Assembly (NCBI GenBank): GCA_015680685.1
Contig: MNCI01003613.1
Span: 386,676-450,675 of the forward strand
DNA from: Gnetum montanum
Taxonomy: Eukaryota; Streptophyta; Gnetopsida; Gnetales; Gnetaceae
Length of the DNA: 64,000 nt
Direction of reading: 5' to 3'
The translations under genes were made by a program, and so were the position numbers. Below are positions 23,905-35,618 of the stretch, one piece after another. How positions within the stretch are numbered: position 1 is the first letter of the stretch; every line of letters begins with the position of its first letter. The notes below the pieces were generated by a model. It was not told the DNA's origin, made no database searches, and saw nothing but the letters and a program-made list of their open reading frames with translations.

Positions 23905-25698
23905 ACTTTTATTCGTAATCTATTAAGTGCTCATGATGGTGGATTGAATTATATCATATTGATTGCTAATGTTTGGTTTTTACCTTTGAATTATGATGCT
24001 GATATTAAGGTATGCTTATTTTGGTAAAACAGGCAATGAGTCCACGCCATCCACTCATCCATATAACTCTATGGTCTCCTTTGGCTTGGAACTGTATAGT
24101 CCCCTTTTTCTAAGTAAACTTGTTAATGAATTGGTGGTTGGGTATTTTTCAAACCAACGAAAGACTTAAAGGATAAAAAGGGTGTGACTTCAAGGGGATT
24201 TGATGCATTGATGCTGGCCATTCTCTTGGGTGCTTGGATGCTTTTTCTTGGGTTTTTTTGCCATTCTAACATTATTTAAATATTAGGAAGTTGAGTGAAT
24301 AAAAATAAGCCTTTGCATGGTGTGGTTCTCATGCATAAACAACAACAAAAAGAGAGAGAGAGAGAAAAAAGAGAAAAAGGTGAGAATTCAAAGCATACCC
24401 CTTAGACATAATAAAGTAATATGGGATATAAGTGCTGGTTATGGCATTGGAAAGACATGTTACCCATGCTTGAAGGTTCCCTCTAACTAAGGCCCTTTCT
24501 TGCTTCATGCTTTTCCATCTCACTCTTTTTGGAATGGTGGTCACTCTTTGTGGAAGCATTCTTGTTGCCTCAAGAGGATGAATTGGCTAAGTGTATTGAT
24601 GTGAGGTCATTGAATGTGGTTGGTTTGAGTCTAGATTTGGGATGAGTTCTACTCAGTTATCTTAACCATGAAATACATAAGGGGCTTTACACAACCTTGT
24701 TCTTGGGATTCCATTCCATTCTCTCCTGTCCATCTTTCTTCCCATTCTCCACCTCATTGTCGGTTTTATCATTAGTCCATTCTAGGTTGATGAATTGTTT
24801 TTCTTTGGTGAATTCTTATGGGTAAGTTTTTAACTCTTACTTCCAAATGACATTCCTAGAGCCTACGGACTCTTTGGTCTGTGGGTTTGTTAGGGCATAA
24901 AGGGCATGAGCCTGCTTTGGGGAGGACCCACTGACATTTCTTTTGGGTGCAATTGTTAAATTCTTTCCCTTAAACATTTCCTCCAATTAATCATTTCTTA
25001 TTTCATCCCCATCCATGACATCTATTTTATTAGCATTGCCATTGATATTTTTCATCTTTCTTGTTCCTCATGTTCTTCCATCTTATAACTATCAGAGGTT
25101 CGCTCTTAGTAGTAGGGGCCATGGCACAAATTTTTCAATTTTTTTCATTTTACTAATTGCCTAACCCCTACACCTTGGGTAGTTGCCAGTGATAAATCTC
25201 CGAACCAATTTCTACCATAACCACAACTCTGCCAGTGCGCTTCATATCGAGGTAAGGTATCAACTGCATTGTGGATTATCTATCCTTACTCATTTGTGAC
25301 TGTGTTGTGTGTGCAGATGGTGATCATACAAACAATGGAATGGGCTTGGAGGAAGCACTCAAGATGGATTGGAACTGGAGCATTTACGAAAGGAGCAAGT
25401 TTGGTGGCATGGCTATGGATAAACAACAGAAGGTGCAATTTTGGCATTGGTAGCAACATGCTCCATCTTCTTTCTCTCTCTCTTTTTCTCTTCAAGTTGC
25501 CAAATAAAGGCTTGGATGTCATTTATGTACGAGTGTTCACCACAATGGTCATGAACACTAATGTTGTAATATGCTTATTGATCTGTTCACTAGCACGTTG
25601 AGTCTGTCATCCCATTCCATCATCAGTTGTCAATTAGTCAATAATCCCATACCTTCCCAATATTTTGTAAGGAGCTCGAGGACGAGTTCTCATTCAGT
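23905..25698 (+). other. Element C 3' untranslated region
   Basis: Noncoding. Carries the landmarks shared with elements A and F: 'CTTCAAGGGGATTTG' near 24190, a GA/A-rich tract at 24343-24385, 'CCCCTTAGACATAATA' near 24398, 'GACATGTTACCCATGC' near 24453 and 'TTGGGGAGGACCCACT' near 24916. The order is the same in all three. Confidence 0.55.
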
Positions 25699-25708
25699 TG
25701 TGGGGGTA
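25699..25708 (+). other. Element C polypurine tract
   Basis: TGTGGGGGTA immediately before the 3' LTR start TGATGAGAG. A G-rich run at this place is where plus-strand synthesis is primed in LTR elements. Confidence 0.5.
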
Positions 25709-26400
25709 TGATGAGAGCGGTTACTCTAGCAGTTACTCTAATTAATAGAGTGGTTACTCTAGTGGTTACTTTAGTAGTTATTCTAATTATTAGAGTGGTT
25801 ACTCTAGTGGTTACTTTAGCAGTTATTCTAATTATTAGAGTGGTTACTATAATTATTAGAGTAGTTGCTCCCAAGTCTATAAATATAGTGCCCAGGCGCA
25901 CAATTGAGAGGAAGTCTTTTAGCAATCAAGTAGCAAAACTCTTGTAGTCTATTTGAAATTTAGAGTATTTTCCAAATTCCCATAGCAGGAGGTCTAAGTA
26001 TGGACGGATCTTTATTCAAGCATTGTGTACCTGAGCATACCTTGTGTATAGCAATAAAGATGAGCTCTTTGATTCATCCTTGTAGCACTTGAGATTTGTT
26101 TTCTTATGCATTATGCATTTATTTTATTTTATTTTAAGCACTTTACATTTCTATGATTAGCACAACAATTCATTTTGATCAATTAAGCAAATTGTTAAAT
26201 TACACAAGCACAACCACTTTGAGCATGTGTGTAAGGCTTGGTAACCCAGTAACGATTAATGTTTGGTAATCCTAGCAGTGTTGCACTGGTTTAGGATGTG
26301 TACGACAAGTGAGAACAGATGCTGGTGTTAGTATTAGTTAAAACTTAGTTATTGAGTAGTTAAGTTAAATTAGTCACTTAGTTACCTCTATCCTTGCCTA
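25709..26400 (+). repeat. 3' LTR of element C, truncated
   Basis: Begins TGATGAGAGCGG with the same palindromic U3 repeats and TATAAATA box (25878-25885) as the 5' LTR. Similarity ends at 'GTTACCTCTATCCTTGCCTA' near 26400, about 230 bp before the expected LTR end, so the 3' end is deleted. Confidence 0.8.
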
Positions 26401-26704
26401 CTTAGTCACTTAAGTTAAATGTTGATTTCTAACTTGGATTTTTATCTATTATTCCTAATTTTTAGTTTTATTTTTTTTTCATTTTATGATTTGTTTGTTT
26501 TGGTTTTTAATATATATATTTTAAAATATTATTAACAAGCAATATAAATGTTTTTAAAATAGTTGATATGATATATGCCATGTCATAGGTTTTGAAAATA
26601 AATTGAGATTATTAAAATTGAAATTATGATTATATGTACTCTTAGGTCATATATCAAATATGACACTTTGGTAGAGGTTAAATAGAACAGAAAAGTATCG
26701 TAAC

Positions 26705-26885
26705 ACTTAAGCCAATGATAGATGGTTTAAGTGGTTAACTCATTGTCTTGTTAGACAAGAGGTTCTACTTTGAGTCATACTTAAGATATTATTATACTCC
26801 TCTATAATTCTTTTAAATAAAATATCATGTTGGCTATAGGTCTTTGGACATACTTATTGTCATCTTTTCAGGTTTTGACAACTCC
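26705..26885 (+). repeat. Candidate tRNA-derived SINE, copy 2
   Basis: TGGTTTAAGTGG fits the A box; 'GGTTCTACTTTGAGTCAT' is B-box-like about 50 bp downstream. The following 'TATTATACTCCTCTATAATTC' and 'GTTGGCTATAGG' correspond to copy 1 at 16340-16520. Two dispersed copies with internal polymerase III-like boxes point to a SINE; a tail and target duplication were not found. Confidence 0.4.
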
Positions 26886-27119
26886 TAAAAGTATCTTAAC
26901 ATGTCCTTTGAAATTAAACCTATCATAAGCTCTAACTAAGTAAATAATACCTTACAATGTAAATTTAACAATAGTTATCATTACACATATTTGAGTATTA
27001 TCAGTGAGACATTACTTACACATATTTGAGTATTATTAGTGAGGTATCACTTGGTTGGTTACACCATGTAGCTTGTGATTTTTAAGTCATAAGTTGAGGG
27101 AAAAGAGATTCTAAAGAAA

Positions 27120-28100
27120 AGAAGGGTCAATATCAAGGATTTCTAGTGGATTTTTTGTGGTAGATATTTTTTTGATGAAGAATGATCTTAAGATGGAAAA
27201 TTCTAATATCTCTTAGATTATAAAGACTATGAAGAATTTTGAAGCTTTTAATTTTGTTTTACTAGATGATTTATATGAATCCCTCTCAAAAGATATCACT
27301 TCTTGATACATATTTCTAAAGAATATTGGATTTGTTTGCCCGAATAAAGGTTTTACACCAATGATTTAGGCTATTCTTGAATACTATGGAATTCATGTTT
27401 TACATGCTTACTATTTTTCTAATTTTTTTGCTTATTGAACTAACCAATTCTAAAATGGTTGGAAAATCATTAGATCTTAAAGTTTTTATGGATTAGCTAA
27501 TACTTTTATTACTCAGGAATAGAAAGTGGATTTTGATCCCTATTCTTCTAATTATTCCAAAATTCCTTGCTAGATTAAATTAGAAAATCTTTCTCTTATT
27601 TTTCAAAGTGTTGAAATTGAAATTGTTGGAAACATTGGCATAATCCTGAAGATAGAGTTAAGAACATTGCTAGATGGTACGTAGCACACACATTATTTTG
27701 TAGAGATTGATTCATAGTAGAAGAAGATAGAATTAAAATTCAAGGTTAGTAATTAGTGTTTTTCCCAAAAAATTACATATTATAATTTGTGAGGATGTTG
27801 TAGCTATTATTGTTGTGAAGGCCATGTTATTGAAATCTATCCAATTCTCAATAAAAAATTAATTAGTATGAAAAAGAAACAACAATTTTCATAAAAGGCA
27901 AATAATGGTAGTTTTCAAAAAGCACAAATGAAATCTTCTTTAACAAGTGCTCAACCTTTTACTAATCCTTTTAATTCTAAAGATGCTAGTAAACTCTTGA
28001 TATCTAAAGAGAATTTCTCTTTAGAGGAAAACAAATTTTCATAAGGACCAGCAATGAAAATACTTATGTAGATAGATTTCACCTAGTACAACATAAAAAA
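27120..28100 (+). pseudogene. LINE ORF1 remnant (DUF4283-like)
   Basis: Translated blocks resemble the DUF4283 region of plant L1 ORF1 proteins: 'NGWKIIRS.SFYGLANTF', 'VDFDPYSSNYSKIPC.IKLE' and 'NLSLIFQSVEIEIVGNIG' at about 27330-27660. A Lys-rich stretch follows near 27860. The family's ORF1 protein binds the LINE RNA. No zinc knuckle could be identified. Stops in every frame. Confidence 0.5.
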
Positions 28101-28269
28101 TGAAAGATGTTTGCAAATACTACTTTCAAGTTAAAAACCCCAAAGGTATCTCATTCTTTTTCTACTTTTAATACTATTCCAAATGATTTTTTATTAGACA
28201 ATGCTTTTTCACTTATCAATGACATGGATTATGAAACAAGTGTTGAGCTTGAAAAATCAAGGATGGGGA

Positions 28270-29949
28270 CCTCCTGCCCCACATCTCAATGTTTGTTCTA
28301 TCATGGAATTTTTAGGACCTTTTTGATAAGTCCCCAAGCAAAAATTACTAGGGATTATCTTCAAAATCAACATTTATCTCTAGATTTTTTTCCTACAAGA
28401 AATTAAAATTTCAACTCATGATTTTAGTTTTGTTGATAAATGCATTTTAAAAAATTGCATTATTTTTTCTTATACTCATGAATTTTATAAAGGAGGTGTT
28501 GTTCTGTTAATAAAAAATGGATTGGTAACATTTTGAATTCTACTTTTGCCAACCTTAGAAGGGTTATTTGGATTATTTTTCATAGTGAAAAAGGTGACTT
28601 TGAACATTGTAATATTTATGCTTCTAATAATTTGAAACATTAATCCAAGGTTTGAAAATATCTTTTAGATCTACCTAAAGTTACTTAAATTATTAGACGT
28701 GATTGCAATGTAGTTGAAGGTCATTTAGATAAACTTGGTGGTCTTCCTCCTAACATGTCTTCTCAAGAAAAAGACGATTGGTGCAATTTCAAGAAAAATA
28801 TTTTCTTTCTAATTTTAGCTCTTTATTTCCATCTCATTCAAATGAGAAGAAATATATTTAGTGTAATTATCAATAGAAAAATGGTAGAATTTATTGTTGA
28901 CTTGATAAATTCTACATCTCTAATATTTTCTTTTAAAAGCCTGCAAGGAAAGTAGAAGTGCATGCAGATGTTACTTTGTCAAATCAGGTGTTCATTAGCA
29001 TTTTTTTTCTCTAGTATTAATTCTTCATCCTTTTAAAAAAATGAGCTTTTTCATATGAATGCTAACGTGTTCATAGGACTTAGTGGGAAAAATATATTGA
29101 ATTCTTTATAAAACATAGAAAAAAGCCTATTGGTAATATTGATTGGATTGACTAATGGTAGCAACTACTTGTAGAGTCAGAAATTATGCTAGATGATTTG
29201 AAAAGAAATTTGTTAAGTCTAAGCATCAAGTTGAAGAAGATCTTGTAGAATCTATAAAGCAAATGCAAATTATTTGAGACCAAAATCCCTTTGATTTTGA
29301 AACTTAAAAAGCCTTGGCTAAAGCTTGTTATGCTAAACAATGTTGGGATACTTCTGAAGCTAAAAGTGATCTTACTAAAGTTGCATGGGTTGGCTAAAAA
29401 TTGAAGATGAAATTTGCAAGGGATTTTTTAAATTTCTAAAATGAAAGGATCAAGAACCTATACTAAAATAACCTTATATAAATGATTCCATGATTAAAGA
29501 TCCTAAGACTATTAATAGTTTTTTTGAAATTCATTTTTCTTTTATTTTTTCTTTTGAAGGTTTTAGTGAGGAATCCTTTTAGGGCTTTACACATATTCCT
29601 CATGTTATAATAGAAGCACATTGAAGTATTATTAAAGAAAAAATTACAACAAAAAAAAATCAAAGTAGCGACCTTTAGTTTAGTAGATGGTAAAGCTCCA
29701 GGTTTTGATGGTTTTCCTATTAAATTTTTTCAGAAGCACCAAGACATCATTGGAGATGATCTCTTTTATGTTTTCTAAGAAGCCATTAAAAAAGTTTCTC
29801 GCAGTAAAAATATTAATAAAGGTATGATTCCTTTTCTTCCTAAGAATGAAGATCTTCAACATATTAATAATTAAAGGCCTATTACTCTTCTTAACAATAC
29901 TTACAAAAATTTAGCTAAATGCATAGCTTGTTGAATTTAGAAGGTTATT
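28270..29949 (+). pseudogene. LINE ORF2 remnant: endonuclease and start of RT
   Basis: An AP-endonuclease-like domain from about 28330 ('AKITRDYLQNQHLSLDFF', then a '.LQEIKI' strand) through 'YKGGVVLLI', 'NIYASNN' (about 28611) and 'WIIRRDCNVVEGHLDKLGG' (about 28695-28745; L1 proteins usually have GDFN here). After a linker the RT starts near 29670 with 'LVDGKAPGFDGFPIKFF' and 'RPITLLNNTYKNLAKCIA', the first RT motifs of L1 elements. ORF2 nicks the target and reverse transcribes the LINE RNA. Stops throughout; cut at 29949 by element E. Confidence 0.7.
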
Positions 29950-30968
29950 TGATACACCTCAAAGAAATTTGATTATAAATAGGGAAGCCTTAGGATTCAA
30001 TTAAGTCAAAAACATGGAGCTTGAGGCCCTTTCATGTACCCTTTGATGTAACTCTAATTTGGGACTAAGAGCAAAAGAAATGCCTTGAATCCCTCTTGGA
30101 GATTTGTTATGTAACCTTGTTTCATTGCGATCCTATGGCATCTTCATGTTGATGATAGCCAAATCATTTCAAGCCCAACATGCAATGTAAATTGTAAGGA
30201 GTAGCATAAATAAAAAATATGTTGAAAATTAGTTCACAGTGTAGACCACAAAATATGTTGATGAAATTATGTTGTTAACTGATTAGTGACAGAAGTACAT
30301 TGGGTATCCACCACATGAAAAACTAGCATAAAATAGCAAGATCTCAACCTATAAAAGGAAAAAAATTGAGGCCATTTGGAGAACTTCTGGCACTTATGAA
30401 GATATCATCCCAACATCAAAGAACGAGTAAAGAAGAGTACTTTCATGATTGCAATAGAGCACATTCCACCCTTCCACATCCCAAAACATTGCAACAACCT
30501 TCTCATATATGGTGAAACTTTTAGGTTCCAAGCCACGTAGTAATAGTTTTTTGGTGATGTAGTTATAAAGCTTAAGTGCATATTGGAGACTTATGAGGCC
30601 TCTACCATAAAGCTTGAGTATAGATCAGAGACTTCTAAGGCCTTTGGAAATGTCATTAGTGCCTAAATTTGTATCTTCTGAACCTTTGTTTCATATTTAA
30701 TACAAGTTTGTAGTGTTTTTGGTTATTTTCTTTCTATTTCTTATGCATCGGTGTTTCATCATCTACAGATTTAGTGGGTTTGATCTTTGTTTGTACATCT
30801 ATCATTCTTTCTTCTCATTACTTTAGGTTGGTAATATATTTTTAACTTCTTTGGTGATTAGAAAGATTGTCTAAGGTACCTAAGATCTTTTAAGCCTGTA
30901 GATCCTAGGGTTGAACTATTTGTTTTGGAATTCTTAGCCTCCAGCACCTAATTTTTTCCATTGTTACA
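29950..30968 (+). repeat. 5' LTR of element E
   Basis: TGATACACCTCAAAG at its start corresponds to TGAAACACCACAAAA of the element D LTR. It ends TTGTTACA just before a primer site of the same type. A TATAAAAGG box is at 30350-30358. Similarity to D elsewhere is low, in keeping with greater age. It interrupts the LINE; the duplicated target cannot be checked because the other end is outside the window. Confidence 0.6.
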
Positions 30969-30972
30969 ATTT

Positions 30973-30995
30973 TTAGTGCTAGAAGGAGAGCCTCC
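30973..30995 (+). other. Element E primer binding site
   Basis: 'TTAGTGCTAGAAGGAGAGCC' matches the element D site 'TTGGCGCTAGAAGGAGGGCC' with three transitions. The priming tRNA was not identified. Confidence 0.6.
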
Positions 30996-32330
30996 CCCTA
31001 ATTTTTCAGCCAAGGCATAATCACCTATTTTCATTGTTTTGACTATAACAAGATAGCATATCTATTGTGCAATTGCCTATATTCGATGTTTTCACTATAA
31101 CATGATAGCATATGAACTATTTTTAGGTACTTCATGTATCAGTGTATTCATTATTTTCTTAGTATATTAAGTCTAGCATAAATGCTAATATTTATTAAAT
31201 TTTTCTTTTATTAGTGAAAACCTCAAATTACATTGCTTCTAAAGCCTACTAACCTTTAGCCTCAGCTTGCCCTCATTTAGTATGTCAAAAGTTCAAGTGT
31301 ATATGTAAACGAGTCACATTATCATAAAATTACGCTATAAAAAATGTGTTGAATAATTTCTTTTGCATTTATGCTATACATTGAAGTAACGCTTTTACAT
31401 TTACGCTACACACTGTTAGAACCTACACCATTTTGCTGAGACTCTCGATTGTTTGCTGAGCCACAAAGGATGATCCTTAGCTGCTAAAATACTTTTAGCT
31501 TGATAGGTTTTGTTATTATCATCAACTATCTGGTATCAAGTTTGATTTTTGTTTAGCCTTGAAATATGATTTCTAGAAAATGATCGCTAATGAAGAGCTA
31601 GTATTAAATGTATCTAATCTTATGCGATCCTAGAACCAACCAATACATGTGTACCGGAATTCCCTTAACACCTGTAATGGCTTCCATATAATAGTAACCT
31701 TCAAAATTCCCAATGGATCCAAAGCCTCTAGAGAGCCATTCGTGATTAAGGTGCATTTCCCCCATAACAAAACTACAACATCACCTAGTGCAAGGATACC
31801 TTTTGTCATAAGAGGACCCTAGCAATAGCTCCCATGGAATCATTTATTATTAGGGTCCCTCCATCATCTGCGAGTAAACCTGCAACAACTAGTGCTTAGC
31901 ATTTACTCATTGTGGCTAATACATCAATACCATCCTCATTAACTAGCAAGAAATTGTCACCAAAATAGCAAAAAAAAAAGAAAAAAAGAAAAAAAAATCC
32001 ATTACCAAGCCATCAACTAAGGTCATAAAAGATAGCCAACCACAAAAGGTTTGGAAGCAATTTGGCCTACCAAAACCTATACTAATATCATCCATACCAA
32101 TGAACTTCATTACCCAACATACATCAACTAGTCAGTTGAGGGAAAATCCCAAATTGAATACAAATAAGTGGCTTAAGAAACATATGTTGAAACATGAGCT
32201 AAAAATTATAGGGAAGATCAAGGAAGTTAAAGCTACCAAGGTGGAAAAATCTCATGCCAATGAAAAAGATTTTTTCATAGTAATGGAGTAGGTTAAGTTC
32301 TTCCTAAAAAAAAAAGAAAATATTGCTAAG
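30996..32330 (+). pseudogene. Element E leader and gag C-terminal remnant
   Basis: The capsid core present in D at 42983-43980 is absent. What remains resembles the part of D after its knuckle: 'NQPIHVYRNSLNT' (about 31635) beside D 'NQAMRVYKDPLNT', then 'REPFVIKVHFP' and 'PFVIRGP' beside the D repeats 'PFVVQIPL' and 'PFVVQVPL'. A lysine-rich stretch at 32160-32290 corresponds to D near 44800-44900. Stops are frequent. Confidence 0.5.
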
Positions 32331-32340
32331 CTTATATCAA

Positions 32341-32546
32341 TTAACTATGATCTCCCCTACTCATAGAGAAGTACTAGTTAAACTGTTGATCTCTATCCTC
32401 ATCAGCAAAGGCATACTTGCTAGTGAGGAGTCCATTATATGACTTAACTATGACCTCCCCTACTCATAGAGAAATACTAATTAAGTTGTTAATCTCTATC
32501 ATCATAAGCAAAGGCATACTTGCTAACGAGAAGTCCATTTACTCTG
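32341..32546 (+). repeat. 103-bp direct tandem duplication in element E
   Basis: Two copies beginning TTAACTATGA at 32341 and 32444, both running through 'CTCCCCTACTCATAGAGAA' and 'AGCAAAGGCATACTTGCTA'. It duplicates the segment just upstream of the protease and is not a multiple of three, so it breaks the frame. Confidence 0.85.
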
Positions 32547-32549
32547 TCA

Positions 32550-33060
32550 TCATGATCTCTTTGCTTAGGGAAAATAAGAACCAAACCACACTCAACTTTC
32601 ATAACAATGAGGTCAAGATTGATCCCCAAAATGGGGAAGTATTGCAAGTTCCTCTTTTCATTATCATATATATTAAATAGTATAAAGTTTACCATGTTCA
32701 CGTGGATGATGGGGCCACATGAAATGTAATCCTATTAAATATCAATGAGTGATTAACTATGGCTAAAGATATCTAAGAAACCTCTACTTCATCATTAAAG
32801 TCTTTTAATAAGCCTCAGGTAGCAGTGCAAGGATTCCTCTCAGTAGATTTTGTGGCTAGTGAGTAATTTTCTATGGTTAGCAATTCCTTGTGTCTACCAA
32901 CTTCTTAGTGATTTAAGAAACACCTAGCTTCAACTTGATCTTAGGAAGGTCATGGTTAGTAGGGCTATGAGTGCTCTTATCTCCCATATACTAGGAAATT
33001 CATCTACCTTATGAGGTTTGTGAAGTAGTGATTCATAAGAAAAAATATTTTCCTCTTTAG
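32550..33060 (+). pseudogene. Element E aspartic protease
   Basis: The leading segment 'NNEVKIDPQNGEVLQVPLF' matches D 'DDNIKVDKKTGEITTAPMF'. The active-site segment then reads 'VHVDDGAT.NVI' at about 32697-32730, matching 'VHVDDGAATNVV' in D. Next come 'LKSFNKPQVAVQGFLSVDFV' and a C-terminal 'YLPYTRKFIYL' region aligning with D 'QEIHLPYEG'. The retropepsin Asp is retained but stops interrupt the domain. Confidence 0.7.
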
Positions 33061-34762
33061 TTAACAATATTAGCATCAAACAAGGATCATAGATAGTCTT
33101 TCAAGATGAAACTCTTGACACCAATAATGAAACTAATAGTAGGTGTGGAACCAAAATACTACAACTGTTAGGTTTGTACTATTAGATGAAACCTAGGAAC
33201 AAATGCATTTTAGCATTGTAGGTGAAAAAAACGGTGAATACAAGACCTTCTAAAAGAAGATCCCTAATTTATCACATATTAGGAAATGACTTTACAATTG
33301 ATATTTCATCTCTTTATTCATTAGTGGTTAGCTTGTTTATTTTTATAGTCTTGTATTATTTTTTGGCAGTTACTTTACTTAGGTATATCCTTTTAACTTT
33401 ATCTTATGCTTTTCCTTTATATAGCATAGCTATTGCATTAAGTTTGATTTGTGTTTACATTTAATTTTCAATTTGCATTTGTTTTCAAATTCTTATGCAA
33501 AACATAAAAAAAATAAAAGAGAGGGGAAAGAAAAGAAATAGGAATGAAACAAAATAAAATGATAGATGAACCAAGTGATCCAAACATCAGATGAAATAAA
33601 ATTGATTACAAAAATATATAAGTTATAATGCTATATAGGCTAATGAAGGAAAACAAAAATAGTATTGCCCCATGACCATAATATATCAAGGAACTACACA
33701 TCATGTGTGAAAATGATATATTCAACTCGTAGAGGAAGGAGGAATGCTGCTAAAGTTACCTCCATCATCATCATTACTAGGGATCTGTAAACCAAATATA
33801 TAAATAGATAGTTATTAGCCATGATAATAATAATAGTTATTGCATAAACTAAACTAAGATTGTAAAGTACAATCAAACTTACAAGCCTTAGGGATAGGAT
33901 CTAGCACGACTTCTTCAATGGCAAACTATGGAAGGCCTTCCTTGAGCTTACATAGTATGTCCTCCTCAGACATGGTGGTCCAGTCAATGCTCCCTAAGTC
34001 CACCCCTTAAGGATTTTCTTCCCATCTACTTCAATTCATTCTAAAAGTATGCTTGCTAAAGTAGCTATAGAAGTTTCCCTAGATGTAGTTGTAATTTGAG
34101 GATCCAACTACACTTACTAACTCTTTGAATAGTTGAAAAGCTTCCTTGGTCCCTATGTCTTCCATAAACATTTCAAGCATATGTTGCTCTATGACTTTAG
34201 CTTTCCAAGCCTTTTGGTAATCATCTTTCTTTGCTTTATATAGCTTCTTGTGGACCTTTCGAGTTTTAGTCCATTACCACACATATGTATAGTAGTCTAT
34301 CCACTCCTACGATTGATGCATGATAGACTCCACCTTTAAATCTTTCTTAAGGCTACTCCTGGCTATAGTAACCCTATCATATAGAGCTAATTAGTACCTA
34401 GCTCATTCAATTTATTTGGTCCTCAAGGATTCTTGGTTAGTCACTTGAGCCTCCATGAATTCCTTGTGATTCATGAGGCTCCTATTCGCATTGGATAAGT
34501 TTTGAACTTGAGCCTCAAGAGTAGTGATGCACTCCCACATGAATTCATTGGCTAGGTTAGCCTTCCAAAATTTGTTCTACATATGGAAAAACACATTTCA
34601 CAGCTCCTTCATACAATCACCTAGGCATATTTTTATGCACAAGATAAAAAATCAGAAATTCTTCAAATTCTACATGTCATGCGGGTTTCCACTCAATCTT
34701 GGAGGTTGTCACAGATGTAAAGAACACATGTAAGCTAATGCAAAAGTTATCATGATACTAGG

Positions 34763-35618
34763 TGATGAGCAGCAAGGTACCCCTATGCCCAACCATATAA
34801 ATCACTAAGGTGTTACACGTGATTTGGTCAAATTCCATGGACCTATAGTTATCTCGTAAACTAGTTTCTCTCGATAGTAAAATGATATTGAGAATGTTCG
34901 TTGTCTTCCCAACTACACTTGTGAGGTTTAAGGGTGTGGTTTAAGTGTACTTGAGGTATTTGAATTTTTGTTGTTTTATATTTTATGGATGTAATCACCT
35001 ACAACAAGAATAAGGGTAGGGTAGATTGAAAACTAATGTTTATTACCTAGCTAGCCCAACACAAGTAACCATCTCACTTTCCTGGATACATCTTGAACAC
35101 ATATAGCATTCCTGGGCTACCAAATATTAAGCATTAGGTTACTGAGTACTATATGAATGCTTGAAGTGGTCATGCTTGCGTTCATTAACTATTGGAAATA
35201 AATTGCTTAATTTAAATGCATTAAAATAAAGAGTGAAAAAGTAAAACACATTAAAGTAAATATTAAGTTATTCTTAGTGCTACAAGGATTGTTCATTTTA
35301 TTCCCATCACACTGCTACGCTCATGTACATTAGTGCTCAAATAAAGAATTGTACACACTTTAGACTCCTTCTACGGGCATTCAGAAAATATTCTAACTCT
35401 GAGGAAAATAAACTACAAGAGCTTTGCTACTTTGACTAAGAATGACTAAAAACTAACTATCAAAACTAGAGCCCAGGAATGGTATTTATAGAATTGGGGT
35501 ATACACCCTAATGTTGGACATGCGACATCAAACCAAGGCCTTGACATTGCATATGCGATGTCATGACTCTCACATCATGTACCCAATGTTGGAGCAAATG
35601 GTAAACAGTGGTTCATCA
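34763..35618 (-). repeat. Solo LTR G with 5-bp target duplication CTAGG
   Basis: An 856-bp LTR of the A/B/F group in minus orientation. In plus reading it runs TGATGAGCAGCAAGGTACCC to ...GGTTCATCA, flanked by CTAGG at 34758-34762 and again at 35619-35623. The intact duplication with no internal region identifies a solo LTR made by recombination between the two LTRs of a full insertion. It sits inside the antisense gene of element E. Confidence 0.85.

Larger units (their letters stand above)
17072..26400 (+). mobile_element. Element C: Athila-like Ty3/gypsy retrotransposon
   Basis: 5' LTR (17072-18000), tRNA-Asp primer site (18002-18019), gag, aspartic protease, RT, RNase H, integrase, a noncoding 3' region, polypurine tract and a 3' LTR (25709 to about 26400, truncated). 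Domain order PR-RT-RH-IN is that of Ty3/gypsy. The RT catalytic box reads FMDDF, the RNase H is single, no chromodomain is seen, and the tRNA-Asp primer supports Athila-like affiliation. A 267-base N gap lies in gag. Stops and shifts occur in every domain, so this copy is dead. It is the only pol-bearing relative of elements A, B and F in the window. Confidence 0.85.
27120..29949 (+). mobile_element. L1-type LINE, decayed, interrupted by element E
   Basis: A non-LTR element on the plus strand with ORF1-like and ORF2-like protein similarity. It ends in the middle of the RT domain exactly at the TG start of the element E LTR (29950), so its 3' half must lie beyond the right window border. AT-rich with many stops, hence old. 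The 5' end is uncertain. Confidence 0.7.

Noticed and set aside
29950-30968. Region after the LINE RT as continuing LINE sequence
   Set aside because: Similarity to RT stops exactly at a TG start matching LTR D, and a matching primer site follows 1 kb later.
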